From NCBI GenBank assembly GCA_014802265.1, contig JAAVCP010000034.1, forward strand, positions 1-37,424: DNA of 37,424 nucleotides. Reading direction: 5' to 3'. The DNA is from Bacteroides sp. (lineage in GTDB: Bacteria > Bacteroidota > Bacteroidia > Bacteroidales > Muribaculaceae). Shown here piece by piece: positions 1 to 6,910 of the stretch. The position numbers and the translations under genes were made by a program. Position 1 is the first letter of the stretch. Each line of letters begins with the position of its first letter. The notes below the pieces were generated by a model. That model did not search any database, was not told the DNA's origin, and saw nothing but the letters and a program-made list of their open reading frames with translations.

Positions 1-73
1 TATTTGCAAAATTAATTAAAAATGTTATACATTAAGATTATTATCCCTATAAAATATTTGAACTATAAGGATA

Positions 74-270
74 ATGAAAACTTTTAAGCTGTTTGGCTTG
101 TCACAATCCCTGAATGAGCCGGTCTTAACAGGAAACAACGTATAAAAAGGACTTTTGAAAACGAGTATTATCTTTGTGACCGAAAATTACTCTTTCGGGG
201 GTATCTAACTACCCTCCATAATCTTGGAATGACAAAAGCAGAATTCCTTGAGATTCTATTTCACCAATAA
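74..270 (+). pseudogene. Possible frameshifted small gene
   Basis: The ATG at 74 follows AGGATA and starts a 23-residue frame that stops at 143. From 121 to the TAA at 268-270 a different frame is open and reads like a real protein tail, with the stretches RTFENEYYLCDRKLLFRGY and LGMTKAEFLEILFHQ. Joining the two by one frameshift between about 121 and 142 would give a protein of roughly 65 residues. No family is recognised, and it may be chance. Confidence 0.25.
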
Positions 271-399
271 ATTATAATTCCATCCCCTATCAAGATTAAA
301 AGGCATGGGGTGATAGAAAAACTCAGATAATATCAGTCACCAATTCCAAGCAAATGGAGAGAGGAGGCTAAAATTACCGAGGTCACAGGATAATAAAAA

Positions 400-428
400 G
401 ATAGGAGCGCTTCCACTACGCTCCTATC
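400..428 (-). terminator. Hairpin terminator, better suited to minus-strand transcripts
   Basis: GATAGGAGCG (400-409) pairs perfectly with CGCTCCTATC (419-428) around a 9-base loop. Read on the minus strand the stem is followed by CTTTTTATTA, which fits a Rho-independent terminator. On the plus strand there is no T-run. No intact gene uses it, which suggests that a gene once lay to its right on the minus strand. Confidence 0.5.
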
Positions 429-710
429 ACGATTCCACTATAAACTATATCTAACTAAACTTAAACCATATTCAAACTTTCTCCCGAAACCTTAAATATT
501 TAATCCATATTGCTTCATTGCTTTTTGTACTTATAAAACGCATGAGACAGCATATGGTTGGCTTATTTACATGTGTTTAATGTTATTCAACATGTGTTAA
601 CAGTTATCGCATTTTTTTAGCCACTTTTGCTAATTTATTTAACACTCTGCCCAGTTTTTCCGTTATAGATTTATCGGGGAAAGTTCCCTCTACCTAAAAA
701 TATTATTTAC

Positions 711-1577
711 ATGAGACTTGACGGACGACGTTACAGCAACAATGTTGAAGACCGACGCGGATCGGGACGTGGTAAAACTATTGCAGGAATTGGAGGCATC
801 GGCGGACTAATCATTGCCGCCCTGTTTGTATGGATCTCCGGAGGAAACCCTCTGTCGGTGCTTAACAACGGCTCCTCTTTAACCACATCAAATGAAATCT
901 CCAGTGACTATACGCCTACCCCCCAGGAGGAGGAATATGCCAATTTCGCCAAGCAGATTCTTGCCGGCACGGAGGATGTATGGACCGAGGAGTTTAAGGA
1001 AATGGGGCTTACCTACCGTGCGCCTAAGATGGTGCTCTACACCGGCTCTGTGCAATCGGCATGTGGGAGCGCAACCTCAGCCGTGGGTCCGTTCTACTGT
1101 TCCGGCGACGAGACATTATATATCGACCTCTCCTTCTTCGAGCAAATGGACAAACAGATGAAAGCAGGGGGCGATTTTGCCTATGCATACGTAATTGCCC
1201 ACGAAGTGGGGCACCATGTCCAGCATCTGCTCGGCACTCTCAACCAGGCACACAGCGAAATGGCTCGCGTGTCGGAAAAGGAAGCAAACCGAATAAGCGT
1301 ACGCACAGAGCTTCAAGCAGACTACTATGCCGGAGTATGGGCTTATCATGACAACAGAATGTTCAACTCCCTGGAACCCGGCGACATAGAGGAGGGGCTT
1401 AATGCTGCCTCTAAAATCGGCGATGACTATCTGCAAAAACAGGCTCAGGGATATGCCGTGCCGGAAACGTTCAATCACGGACGTTCCGACCAAAGGGTAA
1501 GATGGCTTAAAAAAGGTGCCACAACAGGAAGTGTCAGCGGCGGCGATACATTCTCACCAAATTATGACAACCTTTAA
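711..1577 (+). CDS. ypfJ: Neutral zinc metallopeptidase, YpfJ/KPN_02809 family
   Basis: The 288-residue product starts MRLDGRR, the usual opening of this family. A single membrane segment at about residues 24-42 follows a basic, glycine-rich cytoplasmic N-terminus, so the catalytic domain should face the periplasm. The zinc site is visible as HEVGH at residues 164-168 inside VIAHEVGHHVQH, with a likely third ligand in TELQADYYAG (Glu200). A pair of cysteines (Cys118, Cys130) lies before the active site. Length is normal for the family. The physiological substrate is not known. The gene is monocistronic: a minus-strand gene begins its stop codon one base after this stop codon. Confidence 0.9.
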   Translation: MRLDGRRYSNNVEDRRGSGRGKTIAGIGGIGGLIIAALFVWISGGNPLSVLNNGSSLTTSNEISSDYTPTPQEEEYANFAKQILAGTEDVWTEEFKEMGLTYRAPKMVLYTGSVQSACGSATSAVGPFYCSGDETLYIDLSFFEQMDKQMKAGGDFAYAYVIAHEVGHHVQHLLGTLNQAHSEMARVSEKEANRISVRTELQADYYAGVWAYHDNRMFNSLEPGDIEEGLNAASKIGDDYLQKQAQGYAVPETFNHGRSDQRVRWLKKGATTGSVSGGDTFSPNYDNL

Positions 1578-1757
1578 CTATCTGAACTGACGCACTTCAG
1601 GGAAATAAATAAAGCCGGCATCTCCAAGCCTGGCAACCAAATCTTTTTCATCGATTCCAAGTGAGATACACAAATCGTTGAGTGATTCATAATCACCGTC
1701 ACGAAGTTTCATGTTGATCATGCTCATCAGCATGTTGGGATCCTGGGGTAATGTCAT
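1578..1757 (-). CDS. DUF4250 domain protein
   Basis: A 59-residue frame on the minus strand starts ATG at 1757 and ends TAG at 1578. The protein begins MTLPQDPNMLMSMINMKLRD and ends FIYFPEVRQFR, matching the small DUF4250 family common in Bacteroidales and Firmicutes; the function is unknown. Residues 8-20 and 25-45 look helical and the whole protein is probably cytosolic. It is convergent with the metallopeptidase gene, whose stop codon ends at 1577, so the two coding regions abut with no spacer. It is divergent from the C45 hydrolase gene and shares a 131-bp intergenic region with it. Confidence 0.88.
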   Translation of the reverse strand: MTLPQDPNMLMSMINMKLRDGDYESLNDLCISLGIDEKDLVARLGDAGFIYFPEVRQFR

Positions 1758-1799
1758 GACTAATTTATATTTTTAATGTAACAAACGCGCTTACATCTA

Positions 1800-1881
1800 C
1801 GTTAATTTAAAAGAAGTAGCTGTCCATGCTCTCCGGAGGCTCTATATAGCCCGGCAGGCGTGAGCAGCTACGTAATTAACG
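1800..1881 (+). promoter_or_regulatory. Candidate structured leader of the C45 hydrolase gene
   Basis: Nested complementary arms lie just upstream of the start codon at 1889. CGTTAATT (1800-1807) pairs with AATTAACG (1874-1881). GTAGCTG (1816-1822) pairs with CAGCTAC (1865-1871). Inside, GGCT-CTATAT-AGCC forms a small hairpin flanked by a CCG/CGG pairing. The structure ends 7 bases before the ATG and could control translation start, or act as a DNA operator for the divergent pair. It matches no riboswitch class that I recognise. Confidence 0.4.
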
Positions 1882-1888
1882 CCGACAA

Positions 1889-3025
1889 ATGAAAAAAAGA
1901 TATACAACAATCATCTGTTTTGTGGTTTTTGCCCTTACCCCCGTGCTTGCATGCACGAGTGCCATCATCGGGGCTGATGCCAATCCGTATGGTCGCCCTC
2001 TTCTGTGGAAAAACCGCGATACCAGCACAATTGATAATAAGGTAGAGTATGTAAAAGGTGAAAAGGGCACACATTCCTATGTCGCTCTCTTCAATGCCAA
2101 CGATAAAAAGCTGGAGCAGGCATGGATGGGAATGAACGATGCCGGGTTTGCCGTGATGAACACTGCCTCCTACAACATCAAGGATGACAAGGTGCCGGAG
2201 AAGGATATGGACAAGGAGGGATATGTTATGACCATCGCCCTCCGCACATGCCGCACAGTAGACGACTTTGAAAAGCTGCTCGAATCCCTTCCGCGCCCTA
2301 TGGGTGTGGAGGCTAACTTCGGAGTGATCGATGCTTATGGCGACGGCGCATTCTTTGAGACCAACAACCATTCATTTGTAAGGTATAACCTCTCCGACGC
2401 AGAGAATCATGTGTTGGTGCGCACCAATTACAGTCATTCCGGGCGTCCTAATGAAGGTTACGGCTTTATCCGTGAAGACAACGCCTGTCACCTCCTTGCC
2501 CCATATGCACCTGACGGGGAAATCACTCCCGAACTTCTCACCGAGACTCTCAGCCGCTCTTTCTGGCATGACCTGAAGAAACGCGACTTTGCCGACGGCA
2601 ATGACAGATGGGTGATTGATCAGGATTTCATTCCACGCTACAAGTCAACTGCCACAGTAGTGATTGAGGGATGCCACCCTATTGACCGGGATAAGCTTCC
2701 GTCGCCGGATTTTATCGAAGACCAATATATCATGTGGACCGGGCTGGGCTATCCCCCTTGTGCCGAGATTATCCCCGTGTGGTGTTCTCCCGAGGGCGTT
2801 GATCCTTCCCTCCGCGGACTGCTGCCAAACGGACATTCCTCAATGGGCGATAAAGTAAAGGCACGGCGCAATGAGGTTTTCCCCATACGCAAGGGAAACG
2901 GCGACAAGTATATCGACATGACAAAACTCTTCAATAAAGAGGGCACCGGATATGTGCAGACTCTTGTGCCGAAAAACCTTGAGACCTACCGGGTAGTGCG
3001 TCAAAAAAGAGACTCGAAGAAATAA
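1889..3025 (+). CDS. Exported Ntn-hydrolase, C45/choloylglycine-hydrolase-like
   Basis: The 378-residue product has a hydrophobic signal segment at residues 5-21 followed directly by Cys22 in ACTSAIIG. In the C45 and choloylglycine-hydrolase families a cysteine exposed by processing is the N-terminal nucleophile, and the next conserved part (GRPLLWKNRD, with Asn and Arg-Asp) is also present here. Likely activity is hydrolysis or transfer of a linear amide bond, as in carcinine hydrolase or isopenicillin-N acyltransferase relatives; bile-salt hydrolysis cannot be assigned from sequence. VLAC also reads as a possible lipobox, which would acylate the same cysteine. First gene of a run continuing to dprA; the next start codon lies 9 bases downstream. 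Confidence 0.8.
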   Translation: MKKRYTTIICFVVFALTPVLACTSAIIGADANPYGRPLLWKNRDTSTIDNKVEYVKGEKGTHSYVALFNANDKKLEQAWMGMNDAGFAVMNTASYNIKDDKVPEKDMDKEGYVMTIALRTCRTVDDFEKLLESLPRPMGVEANFGVIDAYGDGAFFETNNHSFVRYNLSDAENHVLVRTNYSHSGRPNEGYGFIREDNACHLLAPYAPDGEITPELLTETLSRSFWHDLKKRDFADGNDRWVIDQDFIPRYKSTATVVIEGCHPIDRDKLPSPDFIEDQYIMWTGLGYPPCAEIIPVWCSPEGVDPSLRGLLPNGHSSMGDKVKARRNEVFPIRKGNGDKYIDMTKLFNKEGTGYVQTLVPKNLETYRVVRQKRDSKK

Positions 3026-3034
3026 GTCCACTCA

Positions 3035-3610
3035 ATGGAAAGCGTTTCCACTGAAATATTTAAAATCAACCGCACATCTATATGCCGCACCATGCTGATG
3101 CTTTACAGCAAACCGTGGTTGGCGGCAATTGCCGTCGTGCTGTGTCCGCTTATTATTTTAGGAATATGCATTGACCTCAGATGGCTTATTGTGGCGCTTA
3201 TGGTAGTCTTCATCATCATTCCGCTGATTCTGGCTTTCGCGTTTTTCTATTACGGGCTTAATCCTGTCAGTGTTATCAATTCAACTTATCATAGCCTTGA
3301 ATTCGAGACAGGACAGATTGCGGCGACTCTCTATAATGCTCCCCCACCCTCCGGCAACAAAAATAAGACCGGAGAGAACGACAGCAAGGAAAAACCGGAC
3401 TATGAAGTCAGGTCACAGGCAAAGATTGATTATTCCGACGTCAGCGACTTTGTTGTCGGAATCTCAGACATTATATTGCGCACAAAATTCTCCGGGAAAG
3501 GTTTTCTGCTTATACCTTTGACCGCATTCCGAGACAAAAGCCACCTGATTACGGCGATCGATGCCGTGCGAACCGGCATAAATCAACAGCAAAACCCACT
3601 GAAATCATGA
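3035..3610 (+). CDS. Small membrane protein, YcxB-like
   Basis: The 191-residue protein has a short cytoplasmic N-terminus, two adjacent hydrophobic segments (about 28-46 and 50-73) forming a hairpin in the membrane, and a soluble C-terminal half. The soluble part has a charged, low-complexity linker (about 108-128, rich in Lys, Glu, Asn) and ends with a pattern (KFSGKGFLLIPLTAF) resembling the C-terminus of YcxB-like proteins. No catalytic motif is visible. Its last four bases overlap the start of the thioesterase gene (ATGA), so the two are translationally coupled. Function is unknown. Confidence 0.75.
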   Translation: MESVSTEIFKINRTSICRTMLMLYSKPWLAAIAVVLCPLIILGICIDLRWLIVALMVVFIIIPLILAFAFFYYGLNPVSVINSTYHSLEFETGQIAATLYNAPPPSGNKNKTGENDSKEKPDYEVRSQAKIDYSDVSDFVVGISDIILRTKFSGKGFLLIPLTAFRDKSHLITAIDAVRTGINQQQNPLKS

Positions 3611-4026
3611 GAATACTTAAAGATAATAAAAACTACTCCTTCATAATGGATATGGAGGTGAGAGACTATGAACTTGACTGTGAACAAATAGTCAACAACG
3701 CCAATTATCTCCACTACATGGAGCATACGCGCCATAAGTTTTGTCAGGACGTGGGGCTCTCTTTCATAGAGATGCACAGACAGGGCATTGACGCCGTGGT
3801 CAGAAAAATCGAGATTGAATACAAGACCTCCCTTCATGGAGGCGACAGCTTCCTGAGTTGCCTCCGCCTGGAGCGTAAGGGGCCGCGTTTCATTTTTCAT
3901 CAGGAGATTCTGCGTCCCGACGGTGAATCGGTTGCCGAGGCGGTTGTGACGGTTGTGGTGCTTAAGGATGGGAAACTCACCCGTGGCGACGAGCTGGCAG
4001 CCGTCTTTGCCAAATACATCAAATAA
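3607..4026 (+). CDS. Acyl-CoA thioesterase, 4HBT hot-dog fold, YbgC-like
   Basis: The 139-residue protein has the single hot-dog domain of the 4-hydroxybenzoyl-CoA thioesterase family. The signature region is at residues 22-43: RDYELDCEQIVNNANYLHYM followed by EHTRHKF, including the Asp, the Asn-Asn pair and YLxYxExxR. Such enzymes hydrolyse acyl-CoA or acyl-ACP thioesters in the cytosol; the chain length preferred cannot be read from sequence. The ATG at 3607 overlaps the previous stop by four bases. dprA follows after 7 bases. Confidence 0.87.
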   Translation: MRILKDNKNYSFIMDMEVRDYELDCEQIVNNANYLHYMEHTRHKFCQDVGLSFIEMHRQGIDAVVRKIEIEYKTSLHGGDSFLSCLRLERKGPRFIFHQEILRPDGESVAEAVVTVVVLKDGKLTRGDELAAVFAKYIK

Positions 4027-4033
4027 GTAACTT

Positions 4034-5152
4034 ATGGCTGACACCGAACTGACATATAAGATTGCCCTCTCGATGCTTAAGGGTATAAATGCTGATTTTA
4101 TACGCAGGCTCGACGATTACGGCATCACCCCTGAGGATATTTTCCATAAATCCACGTCAGAAATTTCCGAAGCCCTCGGAATGCACGGAAAGATTGTCTT
4201 TGAGAAGATGATGCTTGACGAAGCCCTGTTTCGTGCACGCAGGGAGGAGACGCTCATTAACCAACATCATATAAAGACCCACTTCCTCCTTGACGACAGC
4301 TACCCCGCTCGTCTTTCCGAAGTGGCTGATGCTCCGGTGGTCATTTATCAGCTTGGTGATGCCGACCTAAATGCCGAACATGTCATCAACGTGGTAGGCA
4401 CACGCCATTGCACACCCTACGGCGTGGATTTCTGCAACAAGCTTATCACCGACCTCTCCCTATATTTCCCACAACTGTGTGTCGTGAGCGGATTGGCTTA
4501 CGGCATTGATGCGGCTGCCCATGCCACTTCCTTGGCAAATGAAGTCAACACCGTTGCAGTGGTCGCCCACGGGCTTAACATGATATATCCCTCTGCCCAC
4601 CGCGACCTGGCAAAGCGTATCCTTTCTGCCGGAGGAGCTATCATCACTGAGTATCCTTTCGGAGAGAAACCCTTCCGGCAACGTTTCCTGGAGCGGAACC
4701 GCATTGTGGCAGGATTGGCTGACGTGACAATTGTGGTGGAAAGCGACATCAAGGGGGGAGCAATGTCTACTGCCAACACAGCCTTCTCCTATTCACGCGA
4801 CGTTATGGCTTTGCCGGGGCGTGTGTCTGATCAATACAGCAGCGGCTGCAACCACCTTATACGCAAAGAAAAAGCACACCTTATCGGGTGTGCGAATGAT
4901 TTAATTGAGCTGACCGGCTGGAAGCCGCTCGGCATGAACATCGACGTGAGGCAGCGCAATCTTTTCCCCGAGCTTGAAGGTGATGTGAAACTCGTCTACG
5001 ACACTGTCCGTTTCAGTCAAGACCCCATGCAGCTCGACCGCATTCACCAACTCACCATGATCCCTGTGGGGAAACTCCTTTCTGTTCTCGGAGAAATGGA
5101 ATTTGACGGAATAATTGTGCGTCATCCCGGCAACCGCTTCTCTATAGCATGA
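4034..5152 (+). CDS. dprA: DNA-processing protein DprA (Smf)
   Basis: The 372-residue cytosolic protein binds incoming single-stranded DNA and loads RecA during natural transformation. Residues about 1-75 form the helix-hairpin-helix/SAM-like N-terminal part. The Rossmann-fold core runs from about 90 to 295, with VVGTRHCTPYG, SGLAYGIDAAAH, the ERNRIVAGLAD segment, and ESDIKGGAMSTA. A C-terminal winged-helix region covers about 308-372. Length is normal. It is the last gene of the run starting at 1889 and converges with the nucleoside phosphorylase gene 24 bases away. In Bacteroidales a thioesterase gene often precedes dprA, as here. Confidence 0.95.
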   Translation: MADTELTYKIALSMLKGINADFIRRLDDYGITPEDIFHKSTSEISEALGMHGKIVFEKMMLDEALFRARREETLINQHHIKTHFLLDDSYPARLSEVADAPVVIYQLGDADLNAEHVINVVGTRHCTPYGVDFCNKLITDLSLYFPQLCVVSGLAYGIDAAAHATSLANEVNTVAVVAHGLNMIYPSAHRDLAKRILSAGGAIITEYPFGEKPFRQRFLERNRIVAGLADVTIVVESDIKGGAMSTANTAFSYSRDVMALPGRVSDQYSSGCNHLIRKEKAHLIGCANDLIELTGWKPLGMNIDVRQRNLFPELEGDVKLVYDTVRFSQDPMQLDRIHQLTMIPVGKLLSVLGEMEFDGIIVRHPGNRFSIA

Positions 5153-5176
5153 CGCAGCGGCGCGCCTGTCAGACCG

Positions 5177-6055
5177 TCAGAATCTCTCAAGCACCGTCTG
5201 AAGCAATCCTGTCAGGGCAGGTTTATATTGAGTGTTGGCATCTTGCTCCCTGCGCTGTGCTATGATGCAGCACACCGTCATTGCCCGGTGACCCAACAAT
5301 TTTGCCATTCCCTGCAGACATGCCGATTCCATCTCAAAATTTGTAATTGGGCGTCCGTTATGCCTGAAGCTCTCTATTTTGGAATTCAGATCAGGATCTT
5401 TCAGCTTTAATCTCACCATTCTCCCCTGCGGGGCATAAAATCCCACAGCGGCAATGGTGTAGCCCCTCATCATGTCATCACGACCGATTCTCTCCACCAA
5501 CTCATGGTCAGCATCTACAACGTATGGGGCTGCCCATGTCGGGTCCCAGTTGACATGCTTGCAAAACTCTTTCTCAAACTCAAGGTCACACACCCTGTTG
5601 CGGTCAGCATAAAAATTCAGAATGCCGTCGAATCCTATCCCCTTCTCAGCTATCACATAATCGCCTATCTTAAGGTCATACTGAAGCGAGCCGGAGGTGC
5701 CTATCCTGACGATGTTGAGTGTCTTGTGTTCAGGTTTCACCTTACGTGTCTTGAAGTCCACATTGGCAAGTGCGTCAAGCTCCGTCATCACAATCTCGAT
5801 ATTGTCGGGTCCGATGCCGTGTGATATGCACATTATCTCTTTCCCATGATAGTCGCCACCTATGGCATGAAACTCACGTGAGCTCACGTCATAGTCAATA
5901 TGATCGAAAAAGGCAGCCACCATAGCCACTCTCCCCGGGTCACCCACAAATATAATGTTCTCGCGCAACTGGTCAGGGCGCAGATGAATGTGGAAGGCTG
6001 AACCGTCATTGTTGATTATAAGCTCCGAAGCCGGTATGATTCTTTCTGATTCCAT
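5177..6055 (-). CDS. Nucleoside phosphorylase (uridine-phosphorylase-like)
   Basis: The 292-residue protein belongs to the PNP/UDP phosphorylase family 1, which cleaves a nucleoside with phosphate to base and pentose-1-phosphate. Visible motifs are IFVGDPGRVAMVA near residue 40 (phosphate site), SHGIGPDNIEIVMTEL, VRIGTSGSLQ, and FEMESACLQGMAKLLGHRA (ribose-binding Glu/Met). The family signature favours uridine phosphorylase-like activity, but substrate cannot be fixed from sequence. Length is slightly above the 250-residue E. coli Udp because of a longer N-terminus. It is monocistronic; the divergent intergenic region carries the promoter of the small lipoprotein gene. Confidence 0.88.
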   Translation of the reverse strand: MESERIIPASELIINNDGSAFHIHLRPDQLRENIIFVGDPGRVAMVAAFFDHIDYDVSSREFHAIGGDYHGKEIMCISHGIGPDNIEIVMTELDALANVDFKTRKVKPEHKTLNIVRIGTSGSLQYDLKIGDYVIAEKGIGFDGILNFYADRNRVCDLEFEKEFCKHVNWDPTWAAPYVVDADHELVERIGRDDMMRGYTIAAVGFYAPQGRMVRLKLKDPDLNSKIESFRHNGRPITNFEMESACLQGMAKLLGHRAMTVCCIIAQRREQDANTQYKPALTGLLQTVLERF

Positions 6056-6179
6056 GATAATTCGTTTTAGATGGATAAAATTAATCCTATGTCAACACAA
6101 GACAGGATTTAATGTTACTAACAATCTTCTCCCTCCTATATATTGGTTATATGTTATAAAACATAATTCAAACTAATTT

Positions 6180-6211
6180 TTTGTGAATATCAAATAATTA
6201 TTGTACGTTTG
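6180..6211 (+). promoter_or_regulatory. Bacteroidetes sigma-ABfr promoter
   Basis: TTTG at 6180-6183 and TACGTTTG at 6204-6211 are separated by 20 bases, the consensus TTTG/TAnnTTTG arrangement of Bacteroidetes primary-sigma promoters. It lies 26 bases upstream of the ATG of the small lipoprotein gene. Confidence 0.7.
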
Positions 6212-6237
6212 CAAGCTAAATTCAATATAGGCTGCCT

Positions 6238-6393
6238 ATGAAATTAAAAATACCTGCGATTTTCCCGGTGTCTTCATCCAAGTTACGCTCCAAAATCGCC
6301 TTATGGTTTACAGTGAGTGCCCTGCTGCTTGCCATGACCGGGTGCAGTGGTCGTTCTTACTCCGTAACCATCTTAATCTGCACCATAATTTAA
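6238..6393 (+). CDS. Small putative lipoprotein
   Basis: A 51-residue frame follows the consensus promoter at 6180-6211. The N-terminus is basic (MKLKIPAIFPVSSSKLRSK), then a hydrophobic stretch (about residues 21-33, ALWFTVSALLLAM) leads to TGC at 33-35, a plausible Bacteroidetes lipobox, with the mature peptide CSGRSYSVTILICTII being only about 17 residues. The stop codon TAA lies within the first arm of a long hairpin. It resembles the short lipoproteins scattered in Bacteroidales genomes, but I cannot name a family. It could instead be a truncated longer gene. Confidence 0.5.
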   Translation: MKLKIPAIFPVSSSKLRSKIALWFTVSALLLAMTGCSGRSYSVTILICTII

Positions 6394-6433
6394 TCCGCGC
6401 TTGGAAGAATAAAACCAAGCGCGGATTAAATTA
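6386..6433 (+). terminator. 19-bp perfect hairpin after the small lipoprotein gene
   Basis: The arm TAATTTAATCCGCGCTTGG (6386-6404) is perfectly complementary to 6415-6433, with a 10-base A-rich loop. There is no long T-run beyond the stem on either strand apart from AT-rich arm ends. It most likely ends or stabilises the transcript from the promoter at 6180. Confidence 0.65.
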
Positions 6434-6910
6434 AATTGGTGAACGTGCACAAGCACGTGGATATGCCTACCCAAATCAGCAGAGTCAGGGGCATAAAAAA
6501 ATTGATTGTCATCCCGACAACCAATCTTCTGTTAACCTTAAAATCTAATACCATGAAAAACTCACTGCAAAATTAATAATTATTTTTCAAAACTATGTTA
6601 TTAAACATAAAAATATTTCTATATTTAACATTATTTTAAATTTAAATCATATATCCAATAAAAATTTTACATATTTTTACATTTAAATCTAATTTTGAGC
6701 ATGACTCATTATAAGAATTCTTTATTCTTATGGCTGCTGACATCGTATTAGCCCTGTCAAATCCAACTTCTGAAATACATATTTTATCAAATCATCATTT
6801 TTTACTAATTTTGTGGGTGAGTTAACAGATGTAATCAACAGCTGTCACATCTTTCCCCGATAACATCTAACACACACTCCGTTAGTATTTATCTAACCTT
6901 AAATAAATAT
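6434..6910. other. AT-rich leader region upstream of the prolyl oligopeptidase gene
   Basis: A 37-residue frame runs from ATG 6463 to TAA 6576 (MPTQISRVRGIKKLIVIPTT near its start), preceded by a small hairpin ACGTGC-ACAA-GCACGT. It has no recognised homologue and may not be translated. From 6580 to 6800 the sequence is very AT-rich, with no frame of note. The promoter of the next gene lies at 6806-6813. Confidence 0.4.
6806..6813 (+). promoter_or_regulatory. -7 box TAATTTTG
   Basis: TAATTTTG matches the Bacteroidetes -7 element TAnnTTTG; only a weak TTTT/TTTA occurs at the expected -33 position. Transcription would begin near 6818, leaving a leader of about 90 bases before the prolyl oligopeptidase ATG. 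Confidence 0.55.

Larger units (their letters stand above)
1..710. other. Intergenic region with possible gene relics
   Basis: There is no intact gene here. On the plus strand a 23-codon frame opens at 74 (MKTFKLFGLSQ) and stops at 143-145; a second frame from 121 to 270 continues in protein-like fashion and ends TKAEFLEILFHQ. Together they resemble one small gene broken by a frameshift. On the minus strand a short frame ending at 492 reads VQKAMKQYGLNI, and another at about 603-690 is lysine-rich and helical but lacks a start codon. I recognise no family. The base composition is AT-rich near 430-700, as expected for a promoter region of the metallopeptidase gene, but no exact TAnnTTTG box was found there. 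Confidence 0.4.
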
